NCBI RefSeq assembly: GCF_028769735.1
Contig: NC_088186.1
Coordinates: 5,363,001 to 5,427,000 of the forward strand
DNA from: Zonotrichia leucophrys gambelii
Lineage: Eukaryota > Chordata > Aves > Passeriformes > Passerellidae
Length of the DNA: 64,000 bases
Direction of reading: 5' to 3'
Position numbers and translations under genes: made by a program. How positions within the stretch are numbered: the stretch's first letter is position 1; every line of letters starts with the position of its first letter. The notes beneath the pieces are model-generated. The model was given only the letters and a program-made list of their open reading frames with translations, was not told where the DNA came from and ran no database searches. Of this stretch, positions 38,301 to 48,500 are shown piece by piece.

Positions 38301-41300
38301 AGCAGGGACAGGGAGAGAAGTGGTTTGAGAAGAAGTTTTTGCCCATGGGTTTTTGTACAGAAAAACCACTTGGGGGGCAGGAATGGCACAGACATCCCAG
38401 CCTTCTGCCTGCAACCAGGAGGGAATATCACATCTTCAAAGCATCACCTCTGCTTCTGCCCACTTGCTCAATTTCCCATCCACCAAGCACATCCAGAGTC
38501 TCTGCATCCTGAGGGGAGGATGGCACCCTGATATTTGCATCCCCAACCACAGCCCAACCACATTCAATCTCCCTTGGCTCCCACATAAATTACTAACTCA
38601 TTCCTCATCCAGGGAATACTCACTGTAAAGCCAAAAAAAAAAAAAAAAGTGAAAAAAGGCAGGAAAAAAGTAACAAGGGGATCCAAACTCTTGTCCTACC
38701 TCTGAAATTTTGTATTCACAGGTCAGCTTCTTGCCCCTGACACCTTCATTGAGAGTGAGGATGAAGCCCATGTAGTCTGCATATGCCTGTGAAAACAGCA
38801 AGAGGGCAGAGCTTTAGGGAGAGCCCAGGGTCTGTCAGAGCACAAAGCACAGCCCAGGAGCATCCTGCACCCCAAGGGAACCTCTCCCAACACACAGCAC
38901 TGCTTCCTTGGAGACACCCGGGGGTGCAGGGCTTGCTGTGAAATTGCTGCTCTTTTTGGCAGCCCCAGAAGCAGTAGGCAGGTGGTGATTGCAACGCTGC
39001 AAAAATTACAGGAAGGAGAATCCTAAAAATGCTCACACTGACCCCAAAATCATTCCCTCAAATCCCATCAGGTCAAATTCAAACTCCTCAGTTCTGCAGA
39101 GTCTCAGCTGTGCCCAGGCATTGTGCTCTGCTCTGCTCCTCCCAGACCTGTGCTTTACCTTCCCTTTCCCCCTAAACTCTTGCTCTGTGCTCCCTAAAGG
39201 GAAGTGGGAGACAGCCCAGGCTCCTCACTCCCTTCTCTTTAGATTTGCTGCTTTGGAAGCATCCAGTGCAGCTCAGGAGCAGCCCACTGCCACTTCTCCC
39301 TCCCTGCCTCGAAATCCTGACCAGGAGCAAGTCCTTAAACCCAGGAGACTGAAACTGGAAGCTGCACCCAGAGGTTTGTTCGACACCTGGCCATAACCTC
39401 AGTTTCCCTCAAGACATCTCTCATCAGTCATCAAGCAAGAATTTGCCCCTAAGAGGTGGGACAAGTCTGGGCCAACACCTCAATCCCTCAAAGGCAGAGA
39501 GGGCAGAACCTGCTTGTTCCACCAGCTCCACACAGGCTGTAAACAAAAATTATCCAGGAAATCGAAGGGCTCAGCTCCAGAGTCCTTTCCAGAGCAGCAC
39601 AGTGGGAAGGAACCAACCCAGGCTGGTGCTACCAGGGCCAGGCAGCAGAGCCATGTTTAAGGTGAGCTCAAACAGGGCTGAGTAAATCCAGTTTGGTTAT
39701 AAAGCACAGGCCAGGAAGGATGAAACAGTCACCAGCTTCTCATCCAGCTTGCTGGGAGGAAGCAGTAATCATTACTGCCAAGTAATTTTCCTACAAACAA
39801 GCACCAACTCTTCTTTAAAACACAAATTCAATTATTGTCCATTCTCTGCCCAAGCCTCCTTTACTTCCAGACCAGACCTGGCTGCCACCAAAAGATCAGC
39901 AGCATTTTCCAGCACTCCCTGTCCCCAGAGCCATACCTGAGATCGTTTCCACTTGGCCATGTCAGAAACCACATTTATCTCCTTTTTGGGGACCATGAAG
40001 CATTGCTGGACAGGAGGAGCCACCTCCTCAGAGGTGCCTGGGAGATACAAAAAAAAAGATAAAACATAGGCACTGGGGAAGGAGTAATCCTTTATTTTTC
40101 TTACTTAGAAATGAGCTTTATTTCTCAGGAGACACAAAGCACACAAATCCATCCCAGCTGGGCTGTAATCTCTCCAAGTCCTCCTCACCAACATCCTCCT
40201 AAGGACACTGCAAGCCTTCAGACAGAAGCATTATGTCTGTTTTCATTGTTAAAGATGCATTTCCCATTCACAGAGAGACTAGTGCAGGAGATAAAAGCAA
40301 CATCCAGCCAGTTTAATTATTTCTGTCTAGTGCAGCCAAGCCTCAGGTCATGCTGAAGCACTGAGCTCTCCTACAAACTAACTCTGCCTTGTTTTTAAGT
40401 GTCAAGCCTGACCTTCATTCCTCTAAAAGGATAATTCCTGCATGGACAAGCTGGAGCAGTGCAATAAATGCAGCCCAGAGCCACAGCTCTGGTCCAGGCA
40501 GCACCAGGACTTGGGGGATGATGGGCACAGCCTCTTCCAGGTGGAAGCTGTGAAGATTGTTTCATTTCAAAGCCTAGGATGTAATATTTAATGCAAATGG
40601 GAGTTGCTAATGAATTAGAGGGGATCTTTTCCCCAGTATCAGGGCCCAACCTGCAGAACCAGAAAAGTTCCCAGAGATTTAAAGTAATTTGTAGTATGCT
40701 TCTGTAAGTGCAACTTTTCATAGGAAGAGGCAGCGCAGAGAGCACTGTCAAAGAACCTGGGCACTAATGTCAATTTATAAATTCTGTCAGAGTCACTCAG
40801 TTCACCTTTTTAAACCCAGAAAATCTGCAGGCATTTATGCAGCACCAGCTGCCCTGACACACTCCAGCAACTGCTGTCCTCAACCCCGCCAGTTCAGGCA
40901 CAGTCTCCCTAACAAACCACCAAACTCCAATGCCTTAAAATATCATCAGCTGCATTTACATAGAAAACACCACCCAGAACCATCAGCAGCCTTTTCCACA
41001 ATGCTCTCTAGCAGGCAGATCTGATTAAAAGGGATCCAAAGTCCCAGGAAGCACACAGAGTCCACTGTAGATTTGTCATACAACCTTTGACAGTCATTGG
41101 ACTTCTTTGCCCTTCACATTCTCCATGCACAGAACAAATTCAGCCTCATCTCCTGCCCTGAATGTTGCAATGTTTGGTTCATTTCTGCAGAAGTTACAGC
41201 AAAACTTCCAGGTAGGAGGATGAGAGGAACAACATGTGATGAATTTAAATTAAAAACACGTGTGTCTCTCTTCTGAAAATTCAGCACACAACTCACAGCG

Positions 41301-42064
41301 ACTGGCACCACAGCAATGGAGCTCTGCTTTTAAGAGTTTATAACATGAAAACAATGAAAAACGCCCAAGCAGTGAAGTGAAAAGGCAAACACTGATGTGT
41401 CCATCAGCACAGGTGACACATAAATCCCAGGGCAGTGTCCTGATCTGGGTGTTTGCCATTAACAGAACTCCTTTCCTCTCTTTGTGTTTGTTTCTCAGCC
41501 ATCACTGTTTCTGATCCATACTTTGTGCAATTCCTCTTGGTGAGGAGACCAGGAATACTCAAGGAAGGAAACAGTGAGGCTGCAGGGGTTACAGCATTCT
41601 GGGATGAGTACACAGGAGTCCAAGCCTCCTGGTATGATGGAGCACAGCTTTATGACGAGCAGCAGCTCGGGCAGAGGAGGCACTTCCAGGCTCGTGTCAC
41701 GGTGTGAGGAGCGGAGTCAAAGAGAACCAAATCCGGTCTGGGGGTCACAGGGATCCCCGATCCAGAGCCTCAGTCCCAACCACCAACCTCGCCCTGGGGT
41801 GGTGCCAAGACTCGGGGCCCCCGGTCCTTCACACCCTCAGCAAATCGCCCCCTTCCTCCCCCTCCCCGGGCCGGGCGCTGCTGCCGCCGCCCTCCGCAAC
41901 CCGGGCCCGGCGCCCTCGGCCCGGCACTCCCGGAGCGTGGGCCCTGTACCGGCGCTCCCCGGCCCCGAGCACGGCCCTGAGAGGCCCCGAGCGCAGCCCA
42001 CAGTCCGCAGGTCCCCAGAGCCCCCCGGCCGCCGCTCACCTGCCCGCCGCTCGCTCTCTGCCAT
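20292..42064 (-). CDS. PTPA: PTPA, serine/threonine-protein phosphatase 2A activator (complete, 10 coding exons)
   Basis: Ten exons, each bounded by GT-AG sites, join without a frame break into 966 nt, giving 321 residues plus a stop (the main human isoform has 323). In gene order they are 42040-42064, 39937-40037, 38700-38786, 33740-33865, 32875-32992, 31331-31430, 30345-30469, 29774-29874, 25257-25364 and 20292-20366. The protein matches human PTPA closely almost throughout ([104 protein letters not shown]); only the first ~25 residues are divergent. PTPA (formerly PPP2R4) is an all-helical cytosolic and nuclear protein that binds the PP2A catalytic and scaffold subunits and, with ATP-Mg, helps load active-site metals; a peptidyl-prolyl isomerase activity is also reported. 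It shares a bidirectional CpG promoter with CRAT and is convergent with IER5L. Confidence 0.96.
25257..25364 (-). CDS. PTPA: PTPA coding exon 9 (residues 262-297)
   Basis: A 108-nt phase-0 exon encoding [20 protein letters not shown] to RMYKAE, as in human PTPA; acceptor TTTCAG, donor GAG|GTGAGT. Confidence 0.96.
25505..25526. repeat. (CTCC)n microsatellite
   Basis: Tandem CTCC units in PTPA intron 9. Confidence 0.85.
25996..26021. repeat. T-rich homopolymer tract
   Basis: Two T runs separated by a single C in PTPA intron 9. Confidence 0.85.
26471..26500. repeat. (GAAA)n microsatellite
   Basis: About five GAAA units followed by GAGAGGGAGAG, in PTPA intron 9. Confidence 0.9.
27040..27290. 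promoter_or_regulatory. Candidate intronic enhancer in PTPA with an AP-1 site
   Basis: The block has a perfect AP-1 site TGAGTCA at 27199-27205, followed by GCCATATTGAGC, and CpG density above that of the surrounding intron (GAGCGAGAGGCGGCGAGCGC region near 27148-27167). No exon is evident. The enhancer role is inference from motif content. Confidence 0.35.
29774..29874 (-). CDS. PTPA: PTPA coding exon 8 (residues 228-261)
   Basis: Encodes [20 protein letters not shown] to [10 protein letters not shown]; acceptor TTTTAG, donor GAG|GTGAGG. Confidence 0.96.
30345..30469 (-). CDS. PTPA: PTPA coding exon 7 (residues 186-228)
   Basis: Encodes [20 protein letters not shown] to IWGSSQLI, including the GVWGLDD loop that is near invariant in the family; donor G|GTACTA. 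Confidence 0.96.
31331..31430 (-). CDS. PTPA: PTPA coding exon 6 (residues 153-186)
   Basis: Encodes [19 protein letters not shown] to KVFN plus two bases of the next codon; acceptor CCAG, donor AG|GTGAGG. Confidence 0.96.
32875..32992 (-). CDS. PTPA: PTPA coding exon 5 (residues 114-153)
   Basis: Encodes [16 protein letters not shown] to the invariant [12 protein letters not shown], ending in phase 1 at G|GTACCT. Confidence 0.96.
33740..33865 (-). CDS. PTPA: PTPA coding exon 4 (residues 72-113)
   Basis: A 126-nt phase-0 exon encoding [20 protein letters not shown] to AKLDQ, with acceptor TAG and donor CAG|GTGAGC. Confidence 0.96.
33866..38699 (-). other. PTPA: PTPA intron 3, 4.8 kb
   Basis: The interval lies between exons 3 and 4 and contains no recognisable exon. 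The 216-codon frame at 34637-35287 on + has no family resemblance. A complex AT-rich block near 35620-35720 with a 13-bp palindrome stands out as a possible regulatory element. A poly(A) run lies at its left end beside exon 3. Confidence 0.7.
38632..38648. repeat. Poly(A) tract near PTPA exon 3
   Basis: A run of about 17 A residues (poly(T) on the coding strand) lies some 50 bp past the exon 3 donor. Confidence 0.9.
38700..38786 (-). CDS. PTPA: PTPA coding exon 3 (residues 43-71)
   Basis: An 87-nt phase-0 exon encoding [15 protein letters not shown] to KISE, one of the most conserved PTPA segments. Acceptor CAG, donor GAG|GTAGGA. Confidence 0.96.
39937..40037 (-). CDS. PTPA: PTPA coding exon 2 (residues 9-42)
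   Basis: Acceptor TCTCCCAG, donor CAG|GTATGG. The exon reads [20 protein letters not shown] and continues to KWKRSQ; the first G codon is split with exon 1. Confidence 0.95.
42040..42064 (-). CDS. PTPA: PTPA coding exon 1 (residues 1-9)
   Basis: ATG at 42062-42064 opens the short divergent N-terminus MAESERRA and the exon ends in phase 1 at a GTGAGC donor. The start codon lies inside a GAAGATGGC motif (YY1-type). It lies in the CpG island shared with CRAT. Confidence 0.9.
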
Positions 42065-42539
42065 CTTCCCGCAGCCCGGCCCGGCCGCCCCTCACCTCCC
42101 ACCTCCGCGCACGCCGAAGCCGCCGGCGGCCATCTTTGAGCAGGGCACGCCGCCCGGCCCTGTCGGTCCCGGGGTTGTCACACGGTGGAGCGGCCCCTGC
42201 CGGCCACCGTCGTGCTCACGCCGCCATGTTTGTGTAGGGCGCGGGCCTCTCTGCCCATACCGGGGAGGGACGGGTGTGCGCCGAGGGCAGCGGAGGGGCG
42301 AGAGGCAGGACCCTCCTCACCATCTCCCGGAGAAGGCAGCGGAGAGAGGGTCCGCAGCACGGCTCCGCCGCCGGCCGCGGCGCTCCTTCCGCTCAGAGCA
42401 TCACTCTGCCTTTCCCAAAGATGGCACCGCTGGATTCGCCCCACTCCAAGATGGCGGCGGGGCGGCCCCGCCCCGGGGCGGCGGAGCGGCGGCGGCCGGG
42501 GTGTCCTTGCGGCGGGCCCGGAGCCAGGGGCGCGGGGCC
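42065..42539. promoter_or_regulatory. Bidirectional CpG-island promoter of PTPA and CRAT
   Basis: Only 475 bp separate the two start codons, which point outwards; the sequence is CpG-rich (the island spans about 41.75-42.75 kb) and has no TATA box. Five YY1-type motifs (AAGATGGC or AACATGGC on one strand) occur at or near 42061-42069, 42130-42138, 42221-42229, 42417-42425 and 42448-42458. An ETS-type CGGAAG (minus strand) lies near 42386-42391. Human PTPA and CRAT share the same head-to-head arrangement. Confidence 0.85.
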
Positions 42540-42566
42540 ATGCTCGCCTTGGTGGCCAAGGCTGCG
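42540..42566 (+). CDS. CRAT: CRAT coding exon 1 (residues 1-9, presequence)
   Basis: GGGGCCATGC start followed by MLALVAKAA and a GTAAGA donor in phase 0. It matches the human exon 1 design (MLAF...), the start of the mitochondrial presequence. Confidence 0.9.
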
Positions 42567-45500
42567 GTAAGAGCGACACCGGGAGGGGCGGCTCCGCCAG
42601 GACCGGCCGGAGACGGGGCGCGAGGTGGCGGTCGAGGGTCGGGCAGAGTGGGCGGGAGGCGAGCCCGGGGCCGTGCGGGGCCTTTAGCCGGGGCAGCGCC
42701 GACGGTCGCTCCCGGCGGTGCCGCTGTCGGGTCCGGCCCCACGCCCCAGCCTGGAGCACAAGCCCGGGTCCCGGTCAGGGCCGTGCTCGGGTGCGCTCGG
42801 TGCCACCTCCCCCGGGAGCGGGGCAGGGACCCTGCCGGTGTCAGTCCCCCAGGCCCGCCGGTTTCTTCCCGCTGGTTTCTTCCTGTCCGGGACGGAGATG
42901 ACAGTGCCAGAATTGTCAGGGCTGGAAAGGATGGATCTCTGGAGATCACCCTGTCCCACCCCCCACCAACGCAGGGTCACCTGGGGCAGGTGACACAAGA
43001 ACGTGTCCAGGTGTGTCTCCAGAGAGGGAGACTCCACACCATCCCTGGGCAGGCACTAGGGCGCAGTGCTCTGCCATCCTCAATGTAAAAAAGTTATTCC
43101 TCGTGTTGAGGGCAGACTTCTTGTGTTTTAGTTTATGGCCATTGCTTCCTCTCCTGTCACTGTGCACCGCTGAAGGGAGTCTGGCACCACCCACTTGACG
43201 CCCACCTTGATGATATTTATATAGATTGTTGAGATTCCCTGTCAGCCTCCTCTTCTTCAGATTAAACAGGATGAACTCACAGTCTGGCACTCTCCTCATT
43301 CGAGAGATACTCAAGTTCCTTAATTATCTTTATGTCCTCCTCTGGACCCTCTCCACCAGTGCCTTGCCTTGTACTGGGGTGTGCACTTGGGGCTGGCAGC
43401 AGGAAGGTGGCTGCTGGACAGGGACGGGCCAGGGAAGCCCCGGCAGATGGCATCGGGGGCTCCCAGCGTGCCCATCCTGCTGCACACAGGGCAGAGCTGT
43501 CAGACCCCTGCCACGCTTGGGAGCTGCTCTTTGCAGTCCCTTTTGGGTCCTGACAGGAGGAGGCAGAGCAGAACAGCTACAGTGTGGATCCACTCAGTTA
43601 CTGAGGGACCAGGCAGGGCACCCAGTTGTCTCTGGGCTTAAGGGGTGCTCCAGATTATGATTTAAAAATAAAAGACAAACCTCAGACATCCTGGTACTCA
43701 ATTCTGTGGCTGTGCTAAGAATCAGCTAGGAAGTTGCTTCTGCCCCCCAGCAGGTGGATTTCCTTTCCCACCAGCTTTGCAGGCTCTGGAAAAGGTTCTT
43801 TGCTGTGTTGGAAGGTGGCTCAGCAGCAATGCCAGCCCACAGGCTGGCCCTGTCTGCACACCCTGCTCCATTGGTGTTCGTTTTCCTGCTGCTTGTGGTC
43901 AGGATTGGGCTGTTCACTCTGTTTGCTGCCAGCTGCCCCCTCAGCTCTGATCATTGTTCCTTCTTCTACCAAATTCTTGAGTTTAACCCCAAACCAAACA
44001 AGCAGGGGACAGAAAAGAGGGAAGATAACAAATGCATTCCACATTTTAACATGCAGTGGCTTTCATGGTTTTGTTTTGGGATTTTCACTGTTACCCCATG
44101 GAAAATCTGCAGCTGTTTGTTTGGGATCATCATGTTCTATTCAAGCTATGCAGATTGTGCTTTCTGCCCCTCAGGTCATTAGACACACGAAGGAGGGGCT
44201 GATATGGCAATCTCATGCATGGCATGGCAATCTCATTGCCATGCTGTGAAGATACTTTTTGGTTGTTTTTTTGGTTTTTTTAAGAGTTGACAACCCAGAA
44301 CTCCCCAAATCTCTGCTTGCAATAATGACCATACGTGCATAGGGAGTGAGGGCAGTCAGGGTACTGCTCATGGTGCCACCTCCAGGACATAAACTGGGGT
44401 CTCTCCTGCCTTATGTCCAGCTGTCTCTCCCAACAGCCACAGTTGTTTCATGGTCCAGGCAAAGGCTGAAGGAACAACATCCCCACTCCTGTCCTAGCTG
44501 GAGCCCAGAGTTTGGTCAGAGAGAGGCTCTAGCCAGGTATTGATCGGTGCCAGGAGGGGCACCTTCAGGGCAGTTGTCGCAATCCGGTGATCCGATAATT
44601 GCTGTCCCCTGCCGGGCTGTGCCAGCCCCGAGCCCTCTGGTCGCAGCAGTCATGTGGCAGTTGGCTAATGAGGTGACGCCCTGCACGGGCAGCACATTGT
44701 CAGGTGGAAGAGGAGCCCCACACAGGCCCAGGGAGAGCTTTGCGGTCTGTTCTGTCCCACCGGCCATGGATAGGAAGCAGAAGCAAGCAGAGAAGGTACA
44801 GTATGCCCAAGCTGCTGTGATCAACAACTTTCATTTCCTCCCGATCCCACTCTTCTTTTATGCTTCAGTAATTCATCCTCCTGTTGTTTTTCTCATTCCT
44901 TCTGCAAACCTCAATCTCGCAGCTCTTCTCAGGTCCCACAAAGACCCAGCTGCCCAAAAGCAGGGCAGTTTCTGGGGGGCTTTGTCACCTTGTAGATTAG
45001 CTCTTTCTTGTGTGTGCTTAACTGCTGGGAGGAGGTGTGGGGACAGCTATTTTCTTACTGTTTTGGAAGTCAAAGGGAGTGTTCTCAGTGGCTTTGCATT
45101 CTCAGTACACTGACAATGCAAAGTCCAGAGTCCTGCAGGAGTGTCTGATTCAGTAGATCCATGGGAGAGGGAGGTGCAGAGGGAACTGGAAACCTTGAGA
45201 GTACTATTGAAACATCTTCAAGCTGAAGAATGTGCAACCCTGCTCATCCAGAAGGATGTTGTTACTCTTTTTGGGGAAAACTGGTGAGTTGATTTCCTGG
45301 GGAGCACTTGGGTTTGCTGTGTTATAATTTTCCAGCCAGGGAAGTAGTTGATGCTTTTTTTCCCACATGACCCAGTTGGATCTCAGGAGCCTTTTGGCTT
45401 CACCCACATTTTCCTGAATAGATAGAGAAGAAGCATTTTAATCCTGCCCCAAACTTAGCTAAATTCTGCCTCCTCAAAGCCAAGAGGGTAGTTTGGTTTG

Positions 45501-48500
45501 GCACAAGGGTTCTGCGTTTTTAGCCTTATGCTTTTGTAAGAAATAATGAAAGGTTCTGATAGTGTACGAGATGATTATTTTTTTCACAACTTTCTTCCCA
45601 CTTACCATGGGATGGTAGGGTTTTCATGACTTTGTCATCACATGGAGACTCTCAGCTGGAAGGTGTCCACAGAGTGGGGAGATGTGTCATTATCCCAGCA
45701 GCATTTTCTCTGAGGAGCTGAGAATAGGTATCTTGGAGATGGAGTTTCTCTTTCACAGCTTTCCTGGATGTCCTGCACCCTCTCCAGCACACAGCCATGC
45801 TTTGCCCCCAGGCTGGGACACCCACGTGCCCACAGAGAGGCTGGGATGGAGACTCCTACATCCAGGTTCTTTGCTCCCTCGGGGAAAGTTCTGTCTCGAC
45901 ATTTGCTCTGTGCTTTGCAGGCCAGGCCCTGTGGCCTGCTGAAGCAGACAGCTCTAAACAAGATCGTGGGCAGATTCCAGCTGCACCAGGAGGCGCTGCC
46001 CCACCTGCCCGTGCCCCCCCTGCAGCAGACCCTGGACCGGTACCTGCTGGCCCTGGAGCCCATCATCAGCCCCGAGGAGCTGAGCCACACGCAGCAGCTC
46101 GTGGCCGAGTTCCGCAAGCCGGGAGGCGTCGGCGAGAGGCTGCAGAAAGGCCTGGAGAGAAGAGCCAAGAAAACAGAGAACTGGGTAGGTCAGGGCTCTG
46201 GGCCCAGCTCTGGTTATGGAGGGTGGAGGGGTGATGTGCATCTCTTCCCTGTCCTGGCTGCATCCACTGGTACCTGTGTTTTAATGGTGTCACCTTCCTG
46301 ACCAGTGTGCTCTGGTCTCCCCAAGCTGTGCAAACTCCTCACCAGGGCTTGGGTGAGCAGAGAGATTATGGCAGAACAGGGAGTCACTGGCCCTGCCTCT
46401 GGCTGCTGAAGGCTTGAACCTGTCAGCATCACACAGCTGCCTCAGGAAGTTGAAGGAGACCCTCTGCTCAAGCCCTGCACCAAAAGCCACCCATGCCTTG
46501 CTCAAATCCTCCTTTCCCCTTCCACCTGCATATTACAAACCCCGTTGTTTGCAAAGTGTGGGACAGAACTGGGGGCAGGATGCTGAGACCCATCAGCCAG
46601 AACTGGGTTGGACAGCAGCAGCAACAGCTCTCTGCATGTTTTCTTTTTCCATCCCAGCTCTCAGACTGGTGGCTGAAGACAGCTTACCTGGAATATCGCT
46701 TGCCAGTCGTGGTCCACTCCAGCCCAGGTGTGGTTTTACCTAAGCAGGATTTTCTGGATCGACAAGGTCAGCTCAGGTAAAATCCTTTTCTACCTTCCCT
46801 TAGGTTATTGCTGGGATGAGCTTTCTGTGCTCAACAGGGATGAGGGTATTAAGGCAGATTGGGAATGAGTAATGTGGTCCCCAGGACTGAGCTGTCTTTG
46901 CTGTAAGGACAAGGCTGCCAGGCTGTAAGCAAACTCCTGGTTGCACCAGTGAAATATTTCATCAGGGGAGAAAACAAGGAGTCTAGTGGTTCAGGTATTA
47001 AACAGGGACTATGGAACTACATTGAGGTCTTTGCTCAAGCACAGATCTTCACTGCAAAATGGTCCCATCACTGGCTGAAGACATTGTGAGGATGTACTGG
47101 AGGCACTGTGATTGTGTGTGCAGTTAAAGGAGGCACAAAAAGTAGCCCAGGCATGTAAAGGAGATCACCCAGAAATGCCTCTGGAGTTTGCTAGTTTATA
47201 GGGATGGAGGAGCCTGACAGGGACTGTCCCCTGTTGTGATTCATAGTTTGGGAAACCACAGTGACCAGCCTTCCCACTCCAAGCTTTTCCTTGCAATCAG
47301 ACCCTGCCATGCCCTCTTTTTCTCATGGGCTCCCTTTAATTTTTAACCACCAGTAGTAGTGTGTTTTGAATCCATCTGCAAAAACAAAACTTCAGCACTG
47401 ACCTTTACACAGGTACCTTTGCCACAGTTACCAGTCAGCACTGCCCTGGCAGATCAGAAGTACCAGCCAGGGGATCAGTGAGGCTGGGAACAAATCCTCC
47501 CTCCCACCCCTCGATACACCTGAGCACAGGATTAGCCTCACAACAGTGCAAGAGTACACAAATGTCTTGAAAGCTCCCTGTCGTGTTATTCACTCTTAAG
47601 TTTTCCAAATAATCTGGAGAGCTGCAAGTGCCCAGCCAGTGGAATTCAGCAGCTGCATAAGAAGGTGGGCTCCTGTGTAAAATACAGTTTAAATGTGTGT
47701 TTGGGTAGTTTGTGGCTGCACAAAGAAGTTTGACAGTGCAGCTTGAAACTACAGCTTCCAAAAGCAAAAGGCAAATTTGGGAAGTGGTGATTTTTTTACT
47801 CCTTAACCTGGCAAAAGTGCTGGCTGAAAACAAGTCAGCCAACCTCTCCCATCTCCTCGAGCCCAAACTCTGCTTCCAGGCTGTTAATTCTCTGGAGAGG
47901 AACACAGACACTCTTACTTGTGTTTCCCTCATGTTTTGCAGTAAGGCTGAGGAATTTTAATTGAAAACTACTTTGCAGAATGCCTCATTTCACAGAACCC
48001 TTAGGTTCTTGGAGTTGTGTCCTTTGATCTTTCCTTGGAATGGGCAGGCTGAGCCAATCTAAAGGATACTGCCTGCAAATGCCAAATGTTGGCACCACAT
48101 CACTCAGCCAACAACACAACCCCCTGTCCCAGTGACCTCCTGCCTCCTTCCTGCAGGGACAGGTGGGAGCTCCCATGTCAGAGAAGGCCAATCTGGCCAA
48201 GAGAAGGTCACTTCTAGCTAAGCAGCTTGATGTGGCATGTCACAGCCCTGCTGGGAGCTGGCATTGGCACTGTTTACATTGTCCTGGTAAACACAACCCC
48301 TCAGTGTCCTCATGCAGCACATCTGCTTTGTTTCCAAGCCCTCAGTGCCAGAGGAACTCTCCAGAGTTATGTTAGCAGCAGGATGTTCACTGGGGTAGGA
48401 ACTCAGTCACCAGTGGTGTCTTATTAGATGCAGGGACAAACAGCTGCATCTTGGCTTGACACTCCAAGCTGGCCCCTAGCCAGGGAAGAGCAGAAATCCT

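Larger units (their letters stand above)
42567..45920 (+). other. CRAT: CRAT intron 1, 3.35 kb
   Basis: It contains the CpG island's right flank (to about 42750), the CR1 fragment, and a locally CpG-richer block at about 44540-44795 that ends in a candidate alternative first exon. Overlapping frames of about 140-170 codons at 43734-44249 have no family resemblance. A 17-bp near-tandem duplication (ATGGCAATCTCAT) lies near 44208-44240. Confidence 0.7.

Noticed and set aside
41574..43088. 504-codon open frame on + across the PTPA/CRAT promoter
   Set aside because: It runs through the CpG island, the CRAT first exon in another frame and the CR1 fragment; Pro/Arg/Gly composition is that of GC-rich DNA and there is no recognisable domain.
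43734..44249. Two overlapping 142-171 codon frames in CRAT intron 1
   Set aside because: No domain, no conserved start context; both lie within an intron whose flanking exons join in frame.
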